Numbered from the stretch's first letter, positions 6,963 to 13,310 are shown. The stretch is 19,213 nucleotides of DNA from Flavonifractor avicola (GCA_019116915.1 DXAS01000179.1:1-19213), one strand, 5' to 3'. Made by a program: numbers and translations. Notes: a model not told the origin generated them from the letters alone.

Positions 6963-7984
6963 AGACGTCTGATTTTGACTTTTACCTGCCGGAGGAGCTG
7001 ATCGCTCAGACTCCTCTGGAAAAGCGGGACTCCTCCCGGCTGCTGGTGCTGGACAAGCATACCGGCGAAACGAAGCATATGCACTTTTTCGATCTGCCCA
7101 CTCTGCTGAGACCGGAAGACTGCCTGGTGCTCAACGACTCCCGGGTGCTGCCCGCCCGGCTTATCGGCCATCGGGAGCCCGGCGGGGGCGCGGTGGAGGT
7201 GCTGCTGCTCATCGACCGGGGCAACAAGACCTGGGAGTGCCTGGTGCGGCCCGGCCGTAAGATGCGTCCGGGTACGAAGGTGTCCTTCGGCGAGGGCCAG
7301 CTCACCGCCGAGGTCACCGAGGTGCTGGAGGGCGGCAACCGGCTGGTCCGCTTCGACTATGAGGGCATTTTCCTGGAAAAGCTGGAGCAGCTGGGCAAGA
7401 TGCCTCTGCCTCCCTATATTAAAGCCGAACTTCAGGACCCGGAGCGGTATCAGACCGTCTACTCCCGGGAGGTGGGTTCCGCCGCAGCACCCACCGCCGG
7501 TCTCCACTTCACCAAGGAACTGCTCAAGCGGGTGGAGGACATGGGGGCGCGTCTGGCCTATGTGACCCTCCATGTGGGCCTGGGCACCTTCCGCCCGGTG
7601 AAGGAGGAGGATATCCTGGACCACGAGATGCACTCCGAGTACTGCATGATCTCTGCCGGGACCGCCGAGACCATCAACCGGACCAGAGCCGAGGGAGGCC
7701 GGGTAATCTGCGTGGGCACCACCTCCTGCCGCACCATTGAGAGCTGGGCGGCAGAGGACGGAACTCTGAAGGAGAGCGCCGGGTGGACCAATATCTTCAT
7801 CTATCCGGGCTACAAATTCAAGGCGCTGGACTGCCTCATCACCAACTTCCATCTGCCGGAATCCACCCTCATCATGCTGGTGTCCGCCCTGGCAGGCCGG
7901 GAGCGCATCCTGGCCGCCTACAAGGAGGCGGTGGAGCAGAAATACCGCTTCTTCTCCTTCGGAGACGCCATGTTTATCTGCTGA
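6959..7984 (+). CDS. queA: S-adenosylmethionine:tRNA ribosyltransferase-isomerase
   Basis: Transfers and rearranges the ribosyl group of S-adenosylmethionine onto 7-aminomethyl-7-deazaguanine in tRNA, giving epoxyqueuosine. Family motifs seen: KTSDFDFYLPEELIAQTPL at the N-terminus, NDSRVLPARL, SAAAPTAGLHFT and HVGLGTFRPV. If translation starts at ATA 6959 the product is 341 residues, normal for QueA, and begins exactly where family members usually begin. The only other in-frame upstream start is GTG 6872, which adds 29 unrelated residues and has no good ribosome site; the first internal ATG would remove conserved sequence. The gene overlaps the preceding SpoIID-family gene and is probably translationally coupled to it. 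Function is confident; start codon moderately so. Confidence 0.93.
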   Translation: MKTSDFDFYLPEELIAQTPLEKRDSSRLLVLDKHTGETKHMHFFDLPTLLRPEDCLVLNDSRVLPARLIGHREPGGGAVEVLLLIDRGNKTWECLVRPGRKMRPGTKVSFGEGQLTAEVTEVLEGGNRLVRFDYEGIFLEKLEQLGKMPLPPYIKAELQDPERYQTVYSREVGSAAAPTAGLHFTKELLKRVEDMGARLAYVTLHVGLGTFRPVKEEDILDHEMHSEYCMISAGTAETINRTRAEGGRVICVGTTSCRTIESWAAEDGTLKESAGWTNIFIYPGYKFKALDCLITNFHLPESTLIMLVSALAGRERILAAYKEAVEQKYRFFSFGDAMFIC

Positions 7985-7993
7985 AACAACCAA

Positions 7994-8027
7994 AAGGCCT
8001 GCCGTAGTAAAACGGCAGGCCTTTTTT
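7994..8027. terminator. Terminator between queA and the convergent glycosyltransferase gene
   Basis: GGCCTGCCGT (7996-8005) and ACGGCAGGCC (8012-8021) form a 10-bp stem with a 6-nt loop, followed by six T. Four A on the left side give weaker function in the other direction. The stop codon of the minus-strand gene lies inside the T run. Confidence 0.92.
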
Positions 8028-9099
8028 ACATCCTTCTCAGTACCTCCACGTTGCCTGCCAGACGGGGATCGGTAGGGGAGAGGACCAGGGCCTTTTGGGC
8101 CTCCTCCAGGGCCGGACCGATGCGGCCGGTGCGGAAATAGGCCTGACAGCGCAGGTCGTGGGGGAGCGGCCCCCAGGACTCGGCTTCACAGATGTAGGTA
8201 TCGGGCCGGACGGTGATGGCCAAAGCGACACCGGTAAAATACAGCACCCCGTCCCAGTTCTCCTGCTGGTAGCAAAGGGTGGCCAGATCCATCCAGGGCT
8301 CCCGCAAATGGGGGGCCTCAGCGGCGGCACGGAAAAACCAGCTTCTTGCTTGGGCGGGGTCCCCCTTTTGTATGTAGGACTTGGCAATGTACCGCATGGA
8401 GGCTGCCCGCTCATCCTTCCAGGTGGCGGTGGGCATGGACAGGTGCCGCTTGAGGGTGACAATGCAGTCGTCCCACCGGCTATGGAAAAAGTACTCCCGG
8501 CCCAGGTAGTGGGCGTTGCGGTCGTCTTCCGGTTCCTCCTTTACCGATAGTTCCAGCAGGGGGAGGTACTGGCCCCGGGATTTGGAGGGATCCGGGTGGT
8601 GGTCCAGCTGCACCCCCAGCGCTGTTACCATGGGGCCGGGCTGACCGGGCCCCTCCCAGCGCAGGATCTCATGAACCGGATGGACCCACCGGTAACCGTG
8701 GCGGCGGTGGATCTTCTCGTACCAGAACACCACGCCCTCGGCCCCGTCGGGCCGGAAGGACCAGGTGTAGCGGTACCGGGCCTGACCTGTGCCGGGCGTC
8801 CAGGCCGACTCCAGAGCAGCCCGCCAGCCGGGATGGAACACCTCGTCCAGGTCGGTACATACGCAGATATCGGCGTCCTCATCCACCAGGTCCAGAGAGC
8901 GGTTGCGGGCAGTGTCAAACCGCCAGGGAGAAATGGTCTCCACGGTGACAACGGCTCTTCGGGCCTCCAAGCGGGCCACGGTGTCGTCGGTGGAGCCGGT
9001 GTCCAGCACCACCACCTGATCGGCCTCCGACATGGAGTCCATCCAACGGTCCACAAACTGGGCCTCATTCTTGCAGATGGCATAGACTACAATTTTCAT
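8026..9099 (-). CDS. Family 2 glycosyltransferase with C-terminal TPR-like repeats
   Basis: Predicted to transfer a sugar from a nucleotide donor. The 357-residue product opens with a GT-A fold: MKIVVYAICKNEAQFVDRW, then VLDTGSTDDT (32-40) and a metal-binding DLD (83-85) in CTDLDEVFHP. From about residue 180 onwards it is helical with alanine/aromatic spacing typical of TPR repeats (for example NAHYLGREYFFHSRWDDCI and LREPWMDLATLCYQQENWDG). This layout is common in clostridial glycosyltransferases beside glycosylated surface proteins. Start ATG 9099 has GGAGAAGG about 7 nt upstream. It follows the collagen-like gene after 57 bp on the same strand, so that protein is the obvious candidate acceptor; in C. 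difficile the glycosyltransferase SgtA plays this role for BclA3. Sugar and acceptor are not shown by the sequence. Confidence 0.87.
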   Translation of the reverse strand: MKIVVYAICKNEAQFVDRWMDSMSEADQVVVLDTGSTDDTVARLEARRAVVTVETISPWRFDTARNRSLDLVDEDADICVCTDLDEVFHPGWRAALESAWTPGTGQARYRYTWSFRPDGAEGVVFWYEKIHRRHGYRWVHPVHEILRWEGPGQPGPMVTALGVQLDHHPDPSKSRGQYLPLLELSVKEEPEDDRNAHYLGREYFFHSRWDDCIVTLKRHLSMPTATWKDERAASMRYIAKSYIQKGDPAQARSWFFRAAAEAPHLREPWMDLATLCYQQENWDGVLYFTGVALAITVRPDTYICEAESWGPLPHDLRCQAYFRTGRIGPALEEAQKALVLSPTDPRLAGNVEVLRRM

Positions 9100-9125
9100 A
9101 AGCGCCTTCTCCTTCCACAGAAGGA

Positions 9126-9148
9126 GAGGGGGGCAGACTGCCCCCCTC
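9126..9148 (-). other. Hairpin between the collagen-like and glycosyltransferase genes
   Basis: GAGGGGGG (9126-9133) and CCCCCCTC (9141-9148) form an 8-bp stem with a 7-nt loop. On the transcribed (minus) strand it is followed by TCCTTCT, not a clean T run. It may be a weak attenuator or an mRNA 3'-end stabiliser that gives the collagen-like protein higher dosage than the transferase. Confidence 0.5.
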
Positions 9149-9156
9149 CCGCAGGA

Positions 9157-10008
9157 TCAGGTTTCCATCAGGCCGGCGGCCTTCAGATTCTGGATAATCT
9201 GGTTGATGGCGTTGATAGCGTCGGTCAGGCTGGCACTGGTTTGCAGGGTGGTGACCGCGGCGGCGGCGTTGGTCTCACCGGCAGGGCCGGTAGGCCCGGT
9301 GGGGCCAGTAGGACCAGTAGCGCCAGCAGTGCCCGCGGTACCGGCAGGGCCGGTGGGTCCGGTGGGGCCGGTAGGTCCGGTAGCACCGGCAGTGCCCGCA
9401 GTACCGGCAGGGCCGGTGGGTCCGGTAGGTCCGGTTGCACCGTCAGTGCCTGCGGCACCGGTAGGACCAGTGGGTCCGGTAGGTCCAGTTGCACCGACAG
9501 TACCCGCAGTACCGGCAGGGCCGGTGGGTCCGGTAGGTCCGGTTGCACCGTCGGTGCCTGCGGCACCGGTAGGACCAGTGGGTCCGGTAGGTCCAGTTGC
9601 ACCGGCAGTACCCGCGGTACCGGCAGGTCCGGTGGGGCCAGTAGGACCGGTAGCGCCATCGGGGCCGGGGATACCCTGAGGTCCGGTAGGTCCGGTTGCG
9701 CCGTCAGGTCCGGGAATACCCTGGGGGCCAGTGGGGCCGGTCACACCTGCCGCGCCGGTGGGTCCGGTGGGTCCGGGGGTGGCAGGTCCGGTAGGCCCGG
9801 TGGGTCCAGTAGGGCCGGTAGCACCGGCGGCGCCGGAACCGGCAGGCCCGGTAGCACCAGTGGGACCGGTAGCCCCGGTAGGTCCGGTGGGACCAGGCAC
9901 GGGGCAGGGAGGGGGACAGGGCGGCGGGCAGCAGCCTGGCGGACAGCAGCAGGCCCCACCTTCCTGTTTCCGTTTCCACTCCCGATCAGAGGGAAGATAG
10001 TGGTTCAT
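9157..10008 (-). CDS. Collagen-like GXY-repeat protein, BclA-like, cysteine-rich N-terminus
   Basis: Probable spore-surface or cell-surface filament protein; no enzyme domain is visible. The 283-residue product has three parts: a short N-terminus whose residues 20-35 hold seven cysteines among prolines; a long collagen-type stretch of G-X-Y triplets from about residue 39 to 243, rich in GPT, GAT and GTA; and a C-terminal tail (SASLTDAINAINQIIQNLKAAG) that looks like an amphipathic helix suited to trimer formation. Threonine in the Y position is the usual O-glycosylation site in BclA-type proteins. Start ATG 10008 has AAAGGAG 6 nt upstream; a longer in-frame version to 10125 lacks a ribosome site. 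There is no classical signal peptide, as in exosporium proteins. The glycosyltransferase follows downstream. Confidence 0.85.
   Translation of the reverse strand: MNHYLPSDREWKRKQEGGACCCPPGCCPPPCPPPCPVPGPTGPTGATGPTGATGPAGSGAAGATGPTGPTGPTGPATPGPTGPTGAAGVTGPTGPQGIPGPDGATGPTGPQGIPGPDGATGPTGPTGPAGTAGTAGATGPTGPTGPTGAAGTDGATGPTGPTGPAGTAGTVGATGPTGPTGPTGAAGTDGATGPTGPTGPAGTAGTAGATGPTGPTGPTGPAGTAGTAGATGPTGPTGPTGPAGETNAAAAVTTLQTSASLTDAINAINQIIQNLKAAGLMET
9285..9905 (-). repeat. Tandem repeats encoding the collagen-like region, with a 108-bp higher-order unit
   Basis: The DNA is built from 9-bp GXY codon triplets. Above this there is a larger period: the block starting GGTTGCACCGTC at 9433 returns at 9541 with only scattered single-base changes (108 bp, 36 codons, 12 triplets), and related partial copies flank it. 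Such near-identical units change number by slippage or recombination. Confidence 0.85.
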
Positions 10009-10118
10009 ATTGTACTCCTTTATCCGCTTGGCTTGTGGCTGTGCCACATGACAGCCTATGCGATTGCCCGCCGGGAGGTGCGCCGCTGGAACGCCCAGCA
10101 AAAAAGTAGGAAAAGGGG

Positions 10119-10147
10119 TTGACAAGACTAACTGTAACTGGTATAGT
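10119..10147 (+). promoter_or_regulatory. Sigma-A-type promoter of the thioredoxin redox operon
   Basis: TTGACA (10119-10124), 17-bp spacer, TATAGT (10142-10147). It lies about 95 bp before the thioredoxin start and is the best -35/-10 match in the intergenic region. Confidence 0.88.
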
Positions 10148-10153
10148 TACAGT
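10131..10153. promoter_or_regulatory. Palindromic operator overlapping the redox-operon promoter
   Basis: ACTGTAACT (10131-10139) and AGTTACAGT (10145-10153) are a perfect 9-bp inverted repeat with a 5-bp centre. It covers the spacer and half the -10 box, so a bound protein would block polymerase. A third copy, AGTTACAGTT, is at 10173-10182. The Rrf2-family protein encoded in this operon is the natural candidate to bind it (inference). Confidence 0.75.
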
Positions 10154-10172
10154 ATAGAAATGAAACAAATAA

Positions 10173-10182
10173 AGTTACAGTT
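10173..10182. promoter_or_regulatory. Additional operator half-site in the leader
   Basis: AGTTACAGTT repeats the right arm of the upstream palindrome, 28 bp further on, in the same orientation as that arm. It lies just downstream of the expected transcription start. Confidence 0.5.
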
Positions 10183-10241
10183 AAAAGCATATCATACAGT
10201 CAGGCGATTGCCTGCTATTCGGAACAGAAAGGACGATGGAT

Positions 10242-10556
10242 ATGACTCCCATTACCATTACCAAAGCCAATTTTGAAGAAGTAGTGCTTCATTCCGACAA
10301 GCCGGTGCTGGTGGACTTCTGGGCCCCCTGGTGCGGCTACTGCCGCCGGATCAGCCCGGTGCTGGACCAGATCGCCCAGCAGTTTGACGGCCAGCTGGTG
10401 GTAGGCAAGATCAACATTGACGAGGAGCCGGAACTGGAGGAGCAGTTTGAGGTGGAGGTCATTCCCACCCTGTTCCTCTTCAAGAACGGGGAGACGGGGG
10501 AGCCCATTGTGAACCCCGGTTCCAAGGCTCAGATCATCGACTGGATGGGACTGTAA
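10242..10556 (+). CDS. trxA: Thioredoxin with CGYC active site
   Basis: Small cytoplasmic dithiol carrier, 104 residues, the normal thioredoxin length. Seen: FWAPWCGYC with C31 and C34 as the redox pair, and the cis-proline P75 in VIPTLFLF. The usual active site is CGPC; tyrosine in place of proline should alter redox potential and partner choice. Start ATG 10242 is chosen over ATG 10236 because AAAGGA (10228-10233) is 8 nt from the former and only 2 nt from the latter. First gene of an operon: the trxB start follows 15 bp after its stop, and AAGGAGG lies in the gap. The partner reductase and a CcdA fusion in the same operon suggest it carries electrons from NADPH to the membrane as well as serving cytoplasmic targets. 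Confidence 0.93.
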   Translation: MTPITITKANFEEVVLHSDKPVLVDFWAPWCGYCRRISPVLDQIAQQFDGQLVVGKINIDEEPELEEQFEVEVIPTLFLFKNGETGEPIVNPGSKAQIIDWMGL

Positions 10557-10571
10557 AAGGAGGCGGACGGT

Positions 10572-11489
10572 ATGGCGCAGTATGAAATCCTCGTCGTAGG
10601 GGGCGGCCCCGCCGGCTATACGGCGGCCCTGTATGCCGCCCGCAGCGGCCGCAAGACGGCGGTGGTGGAGAAGCTGTCTCCCGGCGGCCAGATGGCCACC
10701 ACCTCAGTGATCGACAACTATCCCGGCTTCCCCGATGGGGTGGACGGCTTCGAGCTGGGGGAGAAGATGGAGCAGCAGGCCCGGAAGTACGGGGCGGAAA
10801 CCGTATACGCCGAGGTCACCGGGGCTGACTTAACTGCTGTTCCCAAGGTGCTCCACACCAGCGAGGGGGACCTGACCGCCGACGCGGTAATCCTGGCCAC
10901 CGGAGCCTACCCCCGGGAGCTGGGCCTCCCCGGCGAGAGCGAGGTGCGGGGGAGAGGGGTCGCCTACTGCGCCGCCTGCGACGGAATGATGTACCGGGGC
11001 AAGGTGGTTGCAGTAAACGGCGGTGGCAACACCGCTGTGGAGGACGCCCTCTACCTGTCCAAGCTGTGCAAGAAGGTCTATCTCATCCACCGGCGGGACA
11101 GCCTGCGGGCTTCGGCGGTGTACCACAAGGCCCTGGAGGAGGCCGGGGTGGAAATCCTCTGGAACACCCGTGTGACAGACCTGCGCAAGGAAAAACGCCT
11201 GACAGGTATCGAGCTGGAAAATGTGGTCACTGGCGAGAAAAGCGAGCTGGCCTGCGACGGCCTCTTTGTGGCGGTGGGCCGGGTGCCCGATACCGCCCTC
11301 TTTGCCGGACAGGTGGAGACCGATCAGGCGGGTTATCTGGTGGCAGACGAGAGCTGCCGCACCAGCGTGCCCGGTGTGTTTGCCGCCGGAGACGTGCGTA
11401 CCAAGGCTCTGCGGCAGGTCATCACCGCCGCCGCCGACGGCGCCAACGCCGCCCACTGGGCGGAGGACTATCTGCTGAAACGCGTGTAA
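10572..11489 (+). CDS. trxB: Thioredoxin reductase (NADPH, FAD)
   Basis: Flavoenzyme that reduces thioredoxin with NADPH. The 305-residue protein has normal low-molecular-weight TrxB length. FAD-binding GGGPAG (10-15), the active-site pair C133 and C136 in CAACDG (the common form is CATCDG), the second nucleotide turn NGGGNTA (149-155), the NADPH-type motif HRRDSLRAS near 173-181, and the C-terminal FAD motif FAAGDVR with ALRQVITAAADGA are all present. The HRRD...R motif argues for NADPH rather than ferredoxin as donor. Start ATG 10572 has AAAGGAGG upstream. It sits between the thioredoxin and the Rrf2 regulator, 16 bp before the latter. Confidence 0.94.
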   Translation: MAQYEILVVGGGPAGYTAALYAARSGRKTAVVEKLSPGGQMATTSVIDNYPGFPDGVDGFELGEKMEQQARKYGAETVYAEVTGADLTAVPKVLHTSEGDLTADAVILATGAYPRELGLPGESEVRGRGVAYCAACDGMMYRGKVVAVNGGGNTAVEDALYLSKLCKKVYLIHRRDSLRASAVYHKALEEAGVEILWNTRVTDLRKEKRLTGIELENVVTGEKSELACDGLFVAVGRVPDTALFAGQVETDQAGYLVADESCRTSVPGVFAAGDVRTKALRQVITAAADGANAAHWAEDYLLKRV

Positions 11490-11505
11490 AGGAGAATCCC
11501 ATTCC

Positions 11506-11940
11506 ATGAACGGCCTGTTCTGTGTGGCGGTCCACGCCCTGATCTATCTGGATAAGCGGGGATGTCTGCTCTCCAGCGAAGAGCTGGCGGCCAACATCTG
11601 CACCAACCCGGCCCGGGTCCGCAAGGTGATGGCCAAGCTGAAAAAGGTGGGGCTGGTGACCACCCGCACCGGCACCGACGGCGGCTATCAGATGGTGGCT
11701 GATCCGGAGAAAGTGACCCTGGACACGGTGGCCGACGCCCTGGAGGTGCGGTTCGTAGAGCCCGCCTGGCACAGCGGCGGAGGCGTGGACTGCGGCTGTA
11801 TGGTGGCCTCGGGTATGGCCGGGGTGATGGACCACCTGTTTGACGATCTGGACCGGCGCTGCAAGGCGCGGCTGGCCCAGCTCCGCCTCTCCGACTTGGA
11901 GGGGCAGCTGGAATCCATACAAAAAGGAGAACCCCTATGA
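11506..11940 (+). CDS. Rrf2-family transcriptional regulator
   Basis: Small DNA-binding protein, 144 residues. It shows the Rrf2 winged-helix pattern: FCVAVHALIYL, SSEELAANICTNPARVRKVMAKLKKVGLV as the helix-turn-helix, then the wing RTGTDGGYQM and LDTVADAL. Iron-sulfur members such as IscR have three closely spaced cysteines; here there is C96-x-C98 and a third cysteine only at C119, so it is more likely a thiol-based sensor of the YwnA/HypR kind, though a cluster cannot be excluded. It overlaps the next gene by ATGA at 11937-11940, so the two are translationally coupled. Most likely it binds the inverted repeat over the operon promoter and autoregulates (inference). Confidence 0.9.
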   Translation: MNGLFCVAVHALIYLDKRGCLLSSEELAANICTNPARVRKVMAKLKKVGLVTTRTGTDGGYQMVADPEKVTLDTVADALEVRFVEPAWHSGGGVDCGCMVASGMAGVMDHLFDDLDRRCKARLAQLRLSDLEGQLESIQKGEPL

Positions 11941-13235
11941 ATTTGCAGCTTGAGACCGGCGTACCGGTGCTCACCGTCTTTATCCAGGGCCTGCTCAGCT
12001 TCTTTTCGCCCTGCGTACTCCCGCTGGTGCCTCTGTATGTGGGTTATTTGGCGGGAGGAGCCCGGACGGTGGACGAGAAAGGCAATATCCGCTATCCCCG
12101 TGGCAAGGTGCTGATCAACACCCTGTTCTTTGTGGTGGGTGTCAGCTTCGCCTTCTTTGTGCTGGGGCTGGGCTTTACCGCCGCAGGCCGCTTCTTCAGC
12201 GGCAATCAGACCCTCTTTGCCCGCATCAGCGGCATCATTATGATCCTCTTTGGTGTCTATCAGTTCGGCTTCTTCGGCAAGGCCGCCGCGCTGGAGACCG
12301 AGCACCGGCTGCCCTTCCGACTGGACAAGTGGGCCATGAACCCCCTGGTGGCCCTGGTGCTGGGCTTCACCTTCAGCTTTGCCTGGACTCCCTGCGTGGG
12401 CCCCACTCTGGGCAGCGTGCTGCTGATGGCCTCTTCCGCCGCAAGCGCCGGCAAGGGCTTTTTGCTCATCGCCGTTTACACCGCCGGCTTTGTGATCCCA
12501 TTCCTGGCGGTGGGCATCTTTACTGGTACGGTGCTCAATTTCTTCAAGACCCATCAGAAGGTGGTCAAGTATACCGGCAAGGTGGGGGCGGCCCTGCTCA
12601 TCCTCATGGGTATTATGACTTTCACCGGCTTTATGAATGGCATCACTGGCTATCTGTCCGGCATTGGGGGAGGGACCGGCGTAACCGAGACGCCTACCCA
12701 GAGCGAAAGCGTCTCTCCCACGCCGGAGGCCACCCAGACCCCGGAGCCTGCAGAGAGCGCCACTCCTGAGCCGTCGGCTGAGCCTACGCCCAAGCCTGAG
12801 ATTGCCGCCCCCGACTTTACCCTCACCGATCAGTACGGCAACACCCACACTCTGTCCGACTATCAGGGCAAGACGGTGTTTCTCAACTTCTGGGCCACCT
12901 GGTGCGGCCCCTGCAAGAGCGAAATGCCAGACATCCAGAAGCTGTATGAGAGTTATGGAGAAAACAGCGAGGATCTGGTGGTGCTGGCGGTGGCCAATCC
13001 CGGCGGACAGGACGTGTCTCAGGAGGAGATCGAGCAATTCCTGGAGGACAACGGCTACACCTTCCCGGTGCTTATGGATACCACCGGCATGACCTTGGCC
13101 TATTACGGCATTTCCGCCTTTCCCACCACCTTTATGATCGACGTCAACGGCAACGTGTACGGCTATGTGCCGGGAGCCATGACGGCGTCCATCATGGAGT
13201 CGGTGGTGCAGCAGACCATGGACAGCGTACAGTAA
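11937..13235 (+). CDS. CcdA-type thiol transporter fused to a TlpA/ResA-like thioredoxin domain
   Basis: Carries reducing power across the membrane and delivers it outside in one 432-residue polypeptide. Residues 1-240 form the CcdA/DsbD-type membrane domain with about six helices and the two redox cysteines C26 (FSPCVLPL) and C153 (WTPCVGP). Residues 245-288 are a linker rich in proline, threonine and glutamate. Residues 289-432 are an extracytoplasmic TlpA-like domain with APDFTLTDQYG, FWATWCGPC (C323, C326) and cis-proline P396 in FPTTF. The gene overlaps the Rrf2 stop and shares the operon with thioredoxin and its reductase, so the electron path NADPH, TrxB, Trx, membrane domain, outer domain is complete. 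The final extracellular substrate is not given by the sequence. A terminator follows. Confidence 0.94.
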   Translation: MNLQLETGVPVLTVFIQGLLSFFSPCVLPLVPLYVGYLAGGARTVDEKGNIRYPRGKVLINTLFFVVGVSFAFFVLGLGFTAAGRFFSGNQTLFARISGIIMILFGVYQFGFFGKAAALETEHRLPFRLDKWAMNPLVALVLGFTFSFAWTPCVGPTLGSVLLMASSAASAGKGFLLIAVYTAGFVIPFLAVGIFTGTVLNFFKTHQKVVKYTGKVGAALLILMGIMTFTGFMNGITGYLSGIGGGTGVTETPTQSESVSPTPEATQTPEPAESATPEPSAEPTPKPEIAAPDFTLTDQYGNTHTLSDYQGKTVFLNFWATWCGPCKSEMPDIQKLYESYGENSEDLVVLAVANPGGQDVSQEEIEQFLEDNGYTFPVLMDTTGMTLAYYGISAFPTTFMIDVNGNVYGYVPGAMTASIMESVVQQTMDSVQ

Positions 13236-13242
13236 ATAGGGA

Positions 13243-13269
13243 AGAGCGGCGCTATGCGCCGCTCTTTCT
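13243..13269 (+). terminator. Terminator of the redox operon
   Basis: AGAGCGGCGC (13243-13252) and GCGCCGCTCT (13256-13265) form a 10-bp stem with a 3-nt loop, followed by a short TTCT tail. It separates the redox operon from the tgt promoter. Confidence 0.82.
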
Positions 13270-13281
13270 AGTTTTGAGGCG

Positions 13282-13310
13282 TTGTCATTTCCTCCGCTTT
13301 CTGGTATGAT
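13282..13310 (+). promoter_or_regulatory. Sigma-A-type promoter of tgt
   Basis: TTGTCA (13282-13287), 17-bp spacer, TATGAT (13305-13310), about 30 bp before the start codon. Confidence 0.85.

Noticed and set aside
9285..9905. Repetitive DNA considered as a CRISPR array
   Set aside because: Period is 9 bp with a 108-bp higher unit, without unique spacers, and it is in frame with a Gly-X-Y protein.
8596..10122. 508-codon plus-strand frame with Ser/Gly/Arg/Thr repeats
   Set aside because: It is the complement of the collagen-like repeats and of the glycosyltransferase; the repeat pattern is a shadow of GXY codons, and there is no ribosome site.
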